Shown here: piece by piece, positions 1 to 5,954 of the stretch | Position numbering within the stretch: the first letter of the stretch is position 1 | Layout of the letters: each line of letters opens with the position of its first letter | Assembly: GCA_003660555.1 (NCBI GenBank) | Contig: QMUK01000065.1 | Location: forward strand, 1 to 6,753 | Length of the DNA stretch: 6,753 nucleotides | Direction of reading: 5' to 3' | From: Thermococci archaeon | GTDB lineage: Archaea > Hadarchaeota > B88-G9 | The notes under the pieces: generated by a model | Told to the model about the DNA's origin: nothing | The model's database searches: none | What the model saw: the letters and a program-made list of their open reading frames with translations, nothing else | Program-made: the position numbers and the translations under genes

Positions 1-695
1 CAGTATTCCTTGAATTTAGCCCCAACGTCTATCAGGACTGGTTCTCCCTTCCTGAGCCTTTTCTCGCTAGGCTTCGCGTGGGGATATTTTGTATTTGATC
101 CAAAAGCTACTATTCCATCGAAGGCAAAACCCTGTGCTCCTTGGTATCTCATTTCTCTTTCTATTTCCCCAAGAATCTCTAATTCCTTTACTCCCTCTCT
201 GAGTTTGTCCTCTATGGATTCAATGGCTTTTCCAGTAATTTCTATCGCTTTTTCTATTCTGTTTATCTCATCTTTATCCTTAATTGACCTCATGTCTTGT
301 ACTTCCTTAGATATATTCTTTATCTCAATTCCCGCACTCCTTATTTCCTCCTGGAGATCTTCTTTAATTTTGGAGTCTACTCCAACTGTATCTAATCCCA
401 TTCCGTCTAATTCTTGGTAAATCAAGTCTTCTGGCTTTTTAAAATGAACTTTGTCGGATTCAAATTCAGAGATTTCTGTTTCATACTCAGAGAATGCTGA
501 TATCTCTACCTCTGTGGTTTCCATAGCTCTGCTCAATTCTAGTCTGGGAACCAAGAGTGAGTGATTTTCTCCATCGGATATTAAATATCCGGTGTCGAAT
601 CCAGAGAAGTATATCAGATTTGGTCTTTGCGACACTAGAATAGCATCTACGTCAGATCTCTTCAATATTTCCTTGATTCTTCCTCTGAAGTCCAA
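1..695 (-). CDS. M24-family metallopeptidase (Xaa-Pro dipeptidase/aminopeptidase), C-terminus cut off by window edge
   Basis: This reads as the first 231 residues of a cytosolic Xaa-Pro peptidase, which cleaves peptide bonds next to proline using a two-metal centre. Residues 1 to about 125 form a creatinase-N-like domain, including 'VSQRPNLIYFSGF' (21-33). A helical stretch follows, then the start of the pita-bread catalytic fold: 'GAQGFAFDGIVAFGSN' (186-201), 'PHAKPS' with the conserved His206, and 'VLIDVGA' with Asp223, the expected first metal ligand. The remaining ligands (second Asp, His, two Glu) would lie beyond position 1; the family is usually about 350 residues, so roughly a third is missing. 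I chose the TTG start at 695-693 because it immediately follows the stop of the upstream regulator gene, sits behind a GGAGG site and gives the family's usual N-terminus. It is probably co-transcribed with that regulator. Dipeptidase versus aminopeptidase P activity cannot be decided here. Confidence 0.9.
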   Translation of the reverse strand, partial: MDFRGRIKEILKRSDVDAILVSQRPNLIYFSGFDTGYLISDGENHSLLVPRLELSRAMETTEVEISAFSEYETEISEFESDKVHFKKPEDLIYQELDGMGLDTVGVDSKIKEDLQEEIRSAGIEIKNISKEVQDMRSIKDKDEINRIEKAIEITGKAIESIEDKLREGVKELEILGEIEREMRYQGAQGFAFDGIVAFGSNTKYPHAKPSEKRLRKGEPVLIDVGAKFKEY

Positions 696-1478
696 TCACT
701 GCCTTCCTCCTATTTCGTTCTCTATTCTCTCAACTAGTTCTTTCAATCCCTCATCCACTTTCTCTATTATTGCCTTATTCCTCTTTATTATGTCCATGAA
801 TTCCTCGTCCTCCTTGCTTGCTTTTCCGATTGCCCAAAGTCTTCTGCCCTCGGAATATACTGCCTTAGCTGATCTTTTCATTTCTAGTAATTCGTCTAAT
901 GCTCTATTTAGGTCTGATATCTTCTCCAAGACTGTATTCTCCTCTATCTCCTCCATTTCTACCTCTTTTATCTCTTCCTCGCCTTCCATGGACCTTAACT
1001 CCTTCATCAATTCTTTCATTTTCTCTTCTAGTTCTTTCACCCTTCTCTTGAGCTCCTCCCTGCTTATCTCCTCTCTCATGTGTCTGAGCTCGTTCCTTTT
1101 TATCTCGTCTCTTAGCTTCTTTATTTCTTTTTTAATATCTTTTTTCCTCTTCTCTCTCATGTACTGGTATATCTCGTTCTTAGCTTCTTCTATTCTAGAC
1201 AAGAGTTTTTTTCCGAACTTAGTTGGAACGTAGAGTGTCCTCGGCCTACCGATTCTGCCCTCGCTCCTCAGAACCTTCGGTCTTATCAGTTCCATCTCTC
1301 TAAGCACGTCTATGTGTTTTTGGAGAGACTGTCTCTTCACACCTATCTTCTCTGAAACGTCCTCTGGATGATATTTCAATGAAAAATACTTGAAAGCTAT
1401 CAATCTCTTCTCATTCGCCAAAGCTTTGAACAATTTGGCCATTTCCCTATATATTTCAGACATCTCCTCTGACACCAC
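696..1478 (-). CDS. ArsR-like winged-helix DNA-binding protein with long coiled-coil C-terminus
   Basis: This is a predicted transcription regulator of 260 residues. Residues about 10-95 look like an archaeal ArsR-type winged helix: 'AKLFKALANEKRLIAFKYF' is the typical first helix, 'DVSEKIGVKRQSLQKHIDVL' the helix-turn-helix, and 'GRIGRPRTLYVPTKFGKKLL' the wing and following helix. Residues about 96-165 are a highly charged Lys/Arg/Glu helix, very likely a coiled coil. An acidic linker (166-180) and a second helical segment (181-255) follow. ArsR-type proteins are usually 90-120 residues, so the tail is unusual and may serve dimerisation or partner binding. No metal-binding cysteines exist, so metal sensing is unlikely. 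Start: tandem GTG codons at 1478 and 1475, with a TATA box about 26 bases upstream, suggest a leaderless GTG start. The ATG at 1463 is an alternative, but its GAGGAG abuts the start codon with no spacer. It is divergent from the S49 protease gene and directly upstream of the M24 peptidase gene. The regulated target is unknown; autoregulation is plausible. Confidence 0.85.
   Translation of the reverse strand: MVSEEMSEIYREMAKLFKALANEKRLIAFKYFSLKYHPEDVSEKIGVKRQSLQKHIDVLREMELIRPKVLRSEGRIGRPRTLYVPTKFGKKLLSRIEEAKNEIYQYMREKRKKDIKKEIKKLRDEIKRNELRHMREEISREELKRRVKELEEKMKELMKELRSMEGEEEIKEVEMEEIEENTVLEKISDLNRALDELLEMKRSAKAVYSEGRRLWAIGKASKEDEEFMDIIKRNKAIIEKVDEGLKELVERIENEIGGRQ
703..710 (-). promoter_or_regulatory. 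Shine-Dalgarno site for the TTG start of the M24 peptidase gene
   Basis: The minus strand reads GGAGGAAGG, then CAG TGA and the TTG start codon at 695. The site lies in the last codons of the regulator gene, 7-10 bases before TTG. It supports translation starting at a TTG that directly follows the upstream stop, and suggests translational coupling of the two genes. Confidence 0.65.
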
Positions 1479-1500
1479 TACGGCCCCCGGCCTACTTGAG

Positions 1501-1508
1501 TATAAAAG
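1501..1508 (-). promoter_or_regulatory. TATA box of the winged-helix regulator gene
   Basis: On the minus strand the sequence is CTTTTATA. Its centre is about 26 bases upstream of the GTG at 1478, the distance expected between an archaeal TATA box and the transcription start. This places the transcript start on or next to the GTG, implying a leaderless mRNA. This is a motif reading, not a measured start. Confidence 0.6.
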
Positions 1509-1531
1509 TTAATAGACTTTCTCTCAAATCC

Positions 1532-1548
1532 GAGTGACTCTTGATCAA
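1532..1548. promoter_or_regulatory. Two abutting palindromes, candidate operator between divergent promoters
   Basis: GAGTGACTC (1532-1540, perfect palindrome around a central base) is followed without a gap by TTGATCAA (1541-1548, perfect palindrome). The pair lies between the two outward-facing TATA boxes, about 24 bases behind the regulator's box and about 29 before the protease's. A dimeric winged-helix protein encoded next door would be a natural ligand. Short palindromes arise by chance, so this stays a candidate. Confidence 0.3.
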
Positions 1549-1575
1549 CACTTGCACATTGTAGTTTCCGAGTAC

Positions 1576-1584
1576 GTTTTTATA
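1576..1584 (+). promoter_or_regulatory. TATA box of the S49 protease gene
   Basis: GTTTTTATA is centred about 26 bases before position 1607, which predicts a transcript start there and a leader of about 10 bases before the ATG at 1617. The GAGGG at 1605-1609 is a possible ribosome binding site at the very 5' end of the message. It can pair with CCTC (1613-1616) in a weak 4-base hairpin abutting the ATG. Confidence 0.6.
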
Positions 1585-1616
1585 CCCCGATACTCCCAAG
1601 AGCAGAGGGAATCCTC

Positions 1617-2435
1617 ATGGACTCTGTGAAAGCTCTCAGGATACTCTCCGTAATAGTGCTCTTGTCCTCTGCAACTGCCATAGCCGCGGAATCCTATAAC
1701 TTATATTCGAACCAAATAGCCGTCATAGAAATTAAGGGAGAGATAACGAGCTTCGTTGAGATAACAAAGCAGATGAGAATTGCCATAGAAGATCCAAAGA
1801 TAAAAGCAATTGTCCTAAGAGTGAACAGCCCTGGAGGAAGGGTTCAATCCGTGAAGGAAATAAGAGAATATGTCAACTTGGCTAGGAAAAGTGGAAAGCC
1901 TGTCGTCTCTCTAATAGAGGATTATTCAACATCCGGAGCGTATTACATTTGCTCAGCCTCAGACTACATCTACTCGCATAGGAATTCCATTACGGGAAGC
2001 TTGGGAGTTATAGCGATATGGATAGATGAGTCGAGTAAGCTAGAGGAGGAAGGTGTGAAGGTGTGGGTCTGGAAAGCAGGAAAGTTCAAAGACGTCGGAG
2101 TGCCTTGGAGATCTCCTACTCCTGAAGAGCAAAGACTACTCAACCAAGTCACCTTGGAAGTATACAACGAATTAATAGAGGACATAGCAGAAGGTAGAAA
2201 CCTCACAGTTGAATACGTGAAGCAATTCGCAAATGGTGGATCCTTCGATGGGGAGTTCGCAGTGGAGAAGGGGTTCGCAGATGAAATCGGAGACTACTTC
2301 GATGCCCTAAATAAGGCAGCAGAGCTTGCTGGAATAAAAGAGTACCTAGTAGTAGATCTGGGTAAGAGAGAGGGGCCCCACTCCTTCCTAATGGCAATAA
2401 AGGCACTAATGAGGGATCCCAAGCTTCTTAGCTAG
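1617..2435 (+). CDS. sppA: SppA-like S49 family serine protease (signal peptide peptidase)
   Basis: This is a membrane-attached Ser-Lys protease of the ClpP/crotonase fold, expected to act outside the membrane on signal peptides or misfolded membrane proteins. Residues 7-24 form a hydrophobic segment ending in 'AIAA', either a signal anchor or a cleavable signal. Family motifs follow in order: 'VIEIKGEI' (36-43), 'IVLRVNSPGG' (65-74), and 'STSGAYYI' (104-111) with Ser106 as the likely nucleophile. Next come 'TGSLGVIAIW' (126-135) and 'AGKFKDVG' (154-161), with Lys158 as the likely general base. The Ser-Lys spacing of 52 residues equals that of Bacillus subtilis SppA (Ser147/Lys199). At 272 residues it is the short, single-domain form. 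The ATG follows a TATA box and a GAGGG site. It is divergent from a winged-helix regulator and convergent with the asparagine-synthetase-like gene, whose coding end it overlaps by 30 bases. The natural substrate is unknown. Confidence 0.92.
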   Translation: MDSVKALRILSVIVLLSSATAIAAESYNLYSNQIAVIEIKGEITSFVEITKQMRIAIEDPKIKAIVLRVNSPGGRVQSVKEIREYVNLARKSGKPVVSLIEDYSTSGAYYICSASDYIYSHRNSITGSLGVIAIWIDESSKLEEEGVKVWVWKAGKFKDVGVPWRSPTPEEQRLLNQVTLEVYNELIEDIAEGRNLTVEYVKQFANGGSFDGEFAVEKGFADEIGDYFDALNKAAELAGIKEYLVVDLGKREGPHSFLMAIKALMRDPKLLS

Positions 2436-3674
2436 CTCCGAAAGGAAAAGCTTGACATGACTTCCATTGAATCCGATTTCGGCTGGTAAACTCCTCTTAA
2501 ACCCTCTCCTCCTAGCTATTTTGTCTATGGCCGAGTGGGTTTTGCTACCGTACTGGGCTGACTTCTTCTCTCTTCCTATGACCAAATCTGGGACTGATAA
2601 TTCCTTACCTAATTCTCTCAGAATAATCTTTCTTCTCCCATTGGAGACCTTGAGTTCTATTGGGATCGAATTAGCCAGAGAGACTATTATCCTATCTGTG
2701 TACGGGAAGTAAAGGTCTATTCCGAAGTGGGCTGATACCTTCTCGTCCCTCTCTAGGTCTCTGTGAAGAGAAGTCTGGTCTTCTATGAGCTTCCTCCTTA
2801 GATCATTACTCGAGAGCGAGAGGTACTTGAAGTATCCTCCGAAGATCTCGTCTGCCCCCTGACCACTCAAGGCAAAATCTAGTCCCTCAGAAGACATTTC
2901 TCTGGCTGAAAAATAAATAGTAGCTCCTATTCCGACTTGCATCCAGTCTACTTCCTCTGAAGACCATATTATGTCCTTTAAGTTCTCCTCTAGTTCATTC
3001 AAGGATATTTCTACCTTTATGTGGTCCAAACCCAACTCTTTAGCCACTTTCTGGGAGTAAGAGAGATCCTCTGATCCTTCCATTCCAGTGGTAAAAGCTT
3101 TCACTTTCGCTCCTAAGTCTAGTGCTATCTTGGCTATAATGGTACTATCTATGCCTCCTGAGAAGAAAATTCCGACTTTCCTCCCTTTTTCTTTCATTAA
3201 GGATGAAATAACATGGTAAAGCTCTGATTTCAATTCAGTTATTGCCTCTTCTCTCATCTCGGTCCCGAGTCTCAGATCGTATATTTTTTCTCCGAAAAGT
3301 TGATTAATCGGTACTTCCTTAGGTTCTAGCCCCAATGCCCAGAGAACCTTCTTCTCGGAGGAGAACACACCATTGGAGAAATAAAGAGGTTTGGATCCTA
3401 GTAGATCTCTACTACCTCCTAGAGGAGATATCAAAGAGTAGAAACCCCTACTAGTTCTTAGGGAGCTAAGGGATACTTCTCGTGGACTATTTTGATACAT
3501 GATGCCGTGGAGTAGAGACTCACCTACCTTCTTCACTTCTCCTAGTCCTATTAGAAAAGAGGACTCTCCCACTATTTCATTGGTCACACTACCTCTGTGC
3601 TGGAGTATTCCTGTTAACTCTTCCTTTTCTTCTTCTAAATCAATGGGTACCTTGAGTAGAGCCCCAACTCCCAT
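2406..3674 (-). CDS. asnB: Asparagine synthetase (AsnB-like) with degenerate, cysteine-free glutaminase domain
   Basis: AsnB activates aspartate as aspartyl-AMP and amidates it to asparagine with ammonia taken from glutamine. The synthetase half looks intact: PP-loop 'FSGGIDSTII' (171-180), 'ALSGQGADEIFGGYFKY' (268-284), 'DLYFPYTDRIIVSLA' (320-334) and the archaeal-type tail motif 'REKKSAQYGSKTH' (368-380). The N-terminal half still shows class II glutaminase traces, 'LQHRGS' (24-29) and 'SRDLLGSKPLYF' (88-99). However, it starts 'MGVGALL' where the family has 'MCGI', so the nucleophile Cys2 is absent, and the whole 422-residue protein has no cysteine. The 'RLSI' and 'NGEIYN' motifs are not visible, and the PP-loop sits near residue 172 instead of about 230 in E. 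coli AsnB. I infer ammonia-dependent synthesis or another amide-forming reaction. The ATG lies 1 base after the fbp stop, behind GAGGAA, as the last gene visible in the operon. The symbol marks the closest family, not a proven activity. Confidence 0.85.
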   Translation of the reverse strand: MGVGALLKVPIDLEEEKEELTGILQHRGSVTNEIVGESSFLIGLGEVKKVGESLLHGIMYQNSPREVSLSSLRTSRGFYSLISPLGGSRDLLGSKPLYFSNGVFSSEKKVLWALGLEPKEVPINQLFGEKIYDLRLGTEMREEAITELKSELYHVISSLMKEKGRKVGIFFSGGIDSTIIAKIALDLGAKVKAFTTGMEGSEDLSYSQKVAKELGLDHIKVEISLNELEENLKDIIWSSEEVDWMQVGIGATIYFSAREMSSEGLDFALSGQGADEIFGGYFKYLSLSSNDLRRKLIEDQTSLHRDLERDEKVSAHFGIDLYFPYTDRIIVSLANSIPIELKVSNGRRKIILRELGKELSVPDLVIGREKKSAQYGSKTHSAIDKIARRRGFKRSLPAEIGFNGSHVKLFLSELAKKLGIPH

Positions 3675-3675
3675 A

Positions 3676-4770
3676 CTAGAGTTCCTCGAATTTTTCCCTT
3701 AGTTTCTCCAGTACCTTAGGCAGATTGGTGTACTCCATCTCCTCCTCAGGTAACCTCTGTGGCTCAAATGGACCGTGTCTTCTAAGGTAATCAGATATTT
3801 CCATGGCTTTTCTCCTTATCTCCTGGAATGCTATGTCTGAGAATAAGTCCTCTGGCCCATAGAGTTCCCCCCTTCTGAGCTGGAACCCTAGGCCTACTAT
3901 TCTGGGAGGGCCATCGAACCTAGTTGGTCTGGCGTCCTTCAGTGAAACTGGGAGCAAAGGCCCCCAGTGGCTCCCTCTCATCCACCCTGGGACTATGTGT
4001 GGGATCGTGAATGCCTCTAACACTTCTCCAACGGCTGGGAATCCACTCTGTGCTCTAACTATGGCCACTGGGTCGTCTTTACCGACATATTCCCCAGCAA
4101 TAAGACTCAATTTCTCTGTACTTATTACTGCTGCTATTTCCCCGTCTTTCCTGTATACTCTCTTGACTGAATACCTAGAATAGTTTCCTATCAAAGCCAA
4201 TAGTTGATATGTCTCCTCTGGCAAATCTAATATTACTTTCTTGTTTTCTTTAATGTCCATTACTTCAAATCTGAATCCTTGATTTAATTTCGGATCTATG
4301 ACCAGCCCTGGGGTGTTAAATGGATCTCCAAATATTCTGTACATCGGTAAGTTGAAAGCAGATGGAGAGGTCTTATCGCAAGCGAAGACCAATAGAGGTT
4401 CGCTCTTCCTTTCCTCAAAGGACATCTCGGCTATCCCTGGACCCATTCCTCTTATGTTTCCAGAAAAAGCGTCTTTTAGCAAGTCTTGTCCGGCTCCGTA
4501 GAATCCTCTCTCTTTAGCTATTTCGGCTGCCTCTAGAAAGCAATTCCATGCTAGTTCGTGTATTTCTTTGCTATCGACTCCCTTTTCATGAGTCATTAGT
4601 AGTTCGACGTCATCTCCACAGTTGAAAACCATGAAATCTATTAGCAAACCTTTTTTCGTACCGTTATCAGTCAAATAGTCATTACACGAGGAGATTATCT
4701 CCTTAGGCACTCTCACGTGTCCAGGATAGCTTCCAACATCTGCTTTTATTAAACTGACCGTTACTCTCAT
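3676..4770 (-). CDS. fbp: Fructose-1,6-bisphosphate aldolase/phosphatase (archaeal type V FBPase)
   Basis: This bifunctional gluconeogenic enzyme of the cytosol condenses the two triose phosphates to fructose-1,6-bisphosphate, then dephosphorylates it to fructose-6-phosphate. The 364-residue length is typical. Expected Mg-ligand positions are present: Asp11 and His18 in 'KADVGSYPGH', Asp53/Asp54 in 'NCGDDVEL', Gln95 in 'YGAGQDLL' and Asp132 in 'ACDKTSPSAFNLP'. 'GEYVGKDDP' (226-234) supplies Tyr228, the Schiff-base lysine Lys231 and Asp232/Asp233. These match Tyr229, Lys232, Asp233 and Asp234 of the Sulfolobus tokodaii enzyme, shifted by one. 'EYTNL' (346-350) carries Tyr347, matching the late tyrosine of the family. 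'GFPAVGEVLEAFTIPHIVPGWMRGSHWGPL' lies at 243-272. The start at ATG 4770 gives the family N-terminus 'MRVTVSLIKAD' and has a GGTGA site 4 bases upstream. A 17-residue upstream extension is possible but has no family support. It lies 4 bases after rfcL and 1 base before the asparagine-synthetase-like gene. No sign of damage is visible. Confidence 0.96.
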   Translation of the reverse strand: MRVTVSLIKADVGSYPGHVRVPKEIISSCNDYLTDNGTKKGLLIDFMVFNCGDDVELLMTHEKGVDSKEIHELAWNCFLEAAEIAKERGFYGAGQDLLKDAFSGNIRGMGPGIAEMSFEERKSEPLLVFACDKTSPSAFNLPMYRIFGDPFNTPGLVIDPKLNQGFRFEVMDIKENKKVILDLPEETYQLLALIGNYSRYSVKRVYRKDGEIAAVISTEKLSLIAGEYVGKDDPVAIVRAQSGFPAVGEVLEAFTIPHIVPGWMRGSHWGPLLPVSLKDARPTRFDGPPRIVGLGFQLRRGELYGPEDLFSDIAFQEIRRKAMEISDYLRRHGPFEPQRLPEEEMEYTNLPKVLEKLREKFEEL

Positions 4771-4774
4771 CCGT

Positions 4775-4782
4775 TCACCCCC
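4775..4782 (-). promoter_or_regulatory. Shine-Dalgarno site of fbp, overlapping the rfcL stop codon
   Basis: The minus strand reads GGGGGTGA, then four bases, then the ATG of fbp at 4770. GGTGA is the classic archaeal anti-16S match, and its TGA is also the stop codon of rfcL. This decides the fbp start and points to coupled translation of the two genes. Confidence 0.75.
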
Positions 4783-5953
4783 ACTTCCTGAGGTACTCCA
4801 CTTCTTCCTCTGTGAAGTCAAAGAACTCAGATAAGCTTTTCCCGTGCTTAATCATTAAACTCAGGTAGGGCAAATACTCCGATAAGGCTATCCTTCTAGA
4901 GACGTGACATTTCTCGGAGATCTTAGAGGCTATCGAATCCCTTATTCTCCTGAACTTGGCAGTAGAGGCCATTTCCTTTACGTATCTTGGAGACTGAAAC
5001 TTAGAGAACTTGATTTCCTTCTTAGACAAAGCCACTCCTCCAGTCATTAGTTCAAGTGCATAACTCCAAAATCCGTAGTACTGCCTTCTAGTAACCCTAG
5101 AGAGAAATTGATCTGCCCTAGAAATGTAATAGTAGGCTTCAGCTATGCTTCTTAAGTCGGTCATTACTCTGGGAGAATTCTCTTCTATCCAAGTTAGGAG
5201 CTCATCTGGAGTCATGTCCAAGCCAGATGTAGATGCTTTGGCTGACTGCATGGAATTAGACTTGATTATCCTAGCGAGAGCTTGGAATATGTTCTCCTCT
5301 CTGTCCCTATATCCCAGTCCGTCTAGACCAGTAGATCCCACTGCTTGAAGGTCATTTATAGCAGCTCTCAAATCTCCAAGGGACCTCCTAGCTATTTCCA
5401 TTAGTACCTCTTCACTTACCTCTAACCCCTCGGAAGAACTTATCCTCTTCAGCACCGACAATATGTCTCTCTCCTTTAGCTTATTAAATTGTATTAGGAG
5501 ACAGTGATTCCTTATTTCTCTAGGCACCTCCCAGTACTTGTTGGCAGTCAAGACCACCGGGTTCCTAGTACTCCTTAGCAAGAGGGTTATTCCCCTAGTG
5601 GCCTGTGAGTCCTCCCTGGGATTCAAATTATCTGCCTCGTCTAGAACTATCAGTCTCCTCCTCTCACCGAAAAGTGAAGAGGATATGGAAGAAGGTAGGG
5701 CCAAAGACTTAAGAGTAGAGTAGTTCCTCTTATCACTCGCGTTTAGCTCGAAGTATTCTAGGCCGTAATCTCTGGCTAAAGCATATGCTGTGGCGGTTTT
5801 GCCACAACCAGGAGGTCCATGGAACAAGGCAGCTGGTTTGCTCGGGTTTCCGGAGATCCAAGACTCGATCCAAGATTTAGCTTGTTCTATAGCCTTCCTC
5901 TGTCCAACTATTTCCCTTAGAGACTTAGGTCTGTACTTCTCAGCCCATATCAT
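4775..5953 (-). CDS. rfcL: Replication factor C large subunit (clamp loader)
   Basis: This is the large subunit of the archaeal clamp loader. With four small subunits it uses ATP to open the PCNA ring and place it on primer-template DNA. The 392 residues begin with the RFC box 'MIWAEKYRPKSLREIVGQ' (1-18). Then come Walker A 'GPPGCGKT' (46-53), 'FELNASDKRN' (68-77), Walker B 'LIVLDEAD' (101-108), sensor 1 'VLTAN' (134-138) and sensor 2 'GDLRAAINDLQ' (193-203). Residues from about 215 to the end are the helical collar region. As usual for RfcL, the Arg-finger SRC motif is replaced ('IRNHC', 147-151). The protein stops at 'EEVEYLRKWG' without the lysine-rich tail and terminal PCNA-binding box present in many larger RfcL proteins. 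The ATG at 5953 follows the rfcS stop by 1 base and a GGGGAGG site by 6 bases. An upstream in-frame GTG at 5977 would add 8 residues before the RFC box and is less likely. Confidence 0.95.
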   Translation of the reverse strand: MIWAEKYRPKSLREIVGQRKAIEQAKSWIESWISGNPSKPAALFHGPPGCGKTATAYALARDYGLEYFELNASDKRNYSTLKSLALPSSISSSLFGERRRLIVLDEADNLNPREDSQATRGITLLLRSTRNPVVLTANKYWEVPREIRNHCLLIQFNKLKERDILSVLKRISSSEGLEVSEEVLMEIARRSLGDLRAAINDLQAVGSTGLDGLGYRDREENIFQALARIIKSNSMQSAKASTSGLDMTPDELLTWIEENSPRVMTDLRSIAEAYYYISRADQFLSRVTRRQYYGFWSYALELMTGGVALSKKEIKFSKFQSPRYVKEMASTAKFRRIRDSIASKISEKCHVSRRIALSEYLPYLSLMIKHGKSLSEFFDFTEEEVEYLRKWG

Positions 5954-5954
5954 G

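Noticed and set aside
592-1233. Long plus-strand open frame rich in Ser, Leu, Ile and Phe
   Set aside because: It is the antisense of the Lys/Glu-rich coiled coil of the regulator. Its composition is explained by that, it crosses two real genes, and it has no family resemblance.
1482-1492. GC-rich inverted repeat GGCC-CCC-GGCC just upstream of the regulator start
   Set aside because: The arms are only four bases and do not extend. It lies at the predicted transcript start and could be an operator, but support is too thin to list.
2421-2453. Inverted repeat AAGCTT...AAGCTT after the sppA stop, as a terminator
   Set aside because: The arms are six bases with a 21-base loop and no T tract follows. 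AAGCTT is itself a palindrome, so two copies look paired by default.
4771-4821. 17-residue N-terminal extension of the aldolase/phosphatase
   Set aside because: It would overlap the end of rfcL, has Ser/Arg/Gly-rich sequence unlike the family, and the ATG at 4770 has an excellent ribosome site and the canonical N-terminus.
4830-4860. Possible PCNA-binding box 'GKSLSEFF' near the RfcL C-terminus
   Set aside because: It lacks the glutamine, is followed by more sequence, and fits the ordinary helix pattern of the collar domain ('SLSEFFDFTEEEVEYL').
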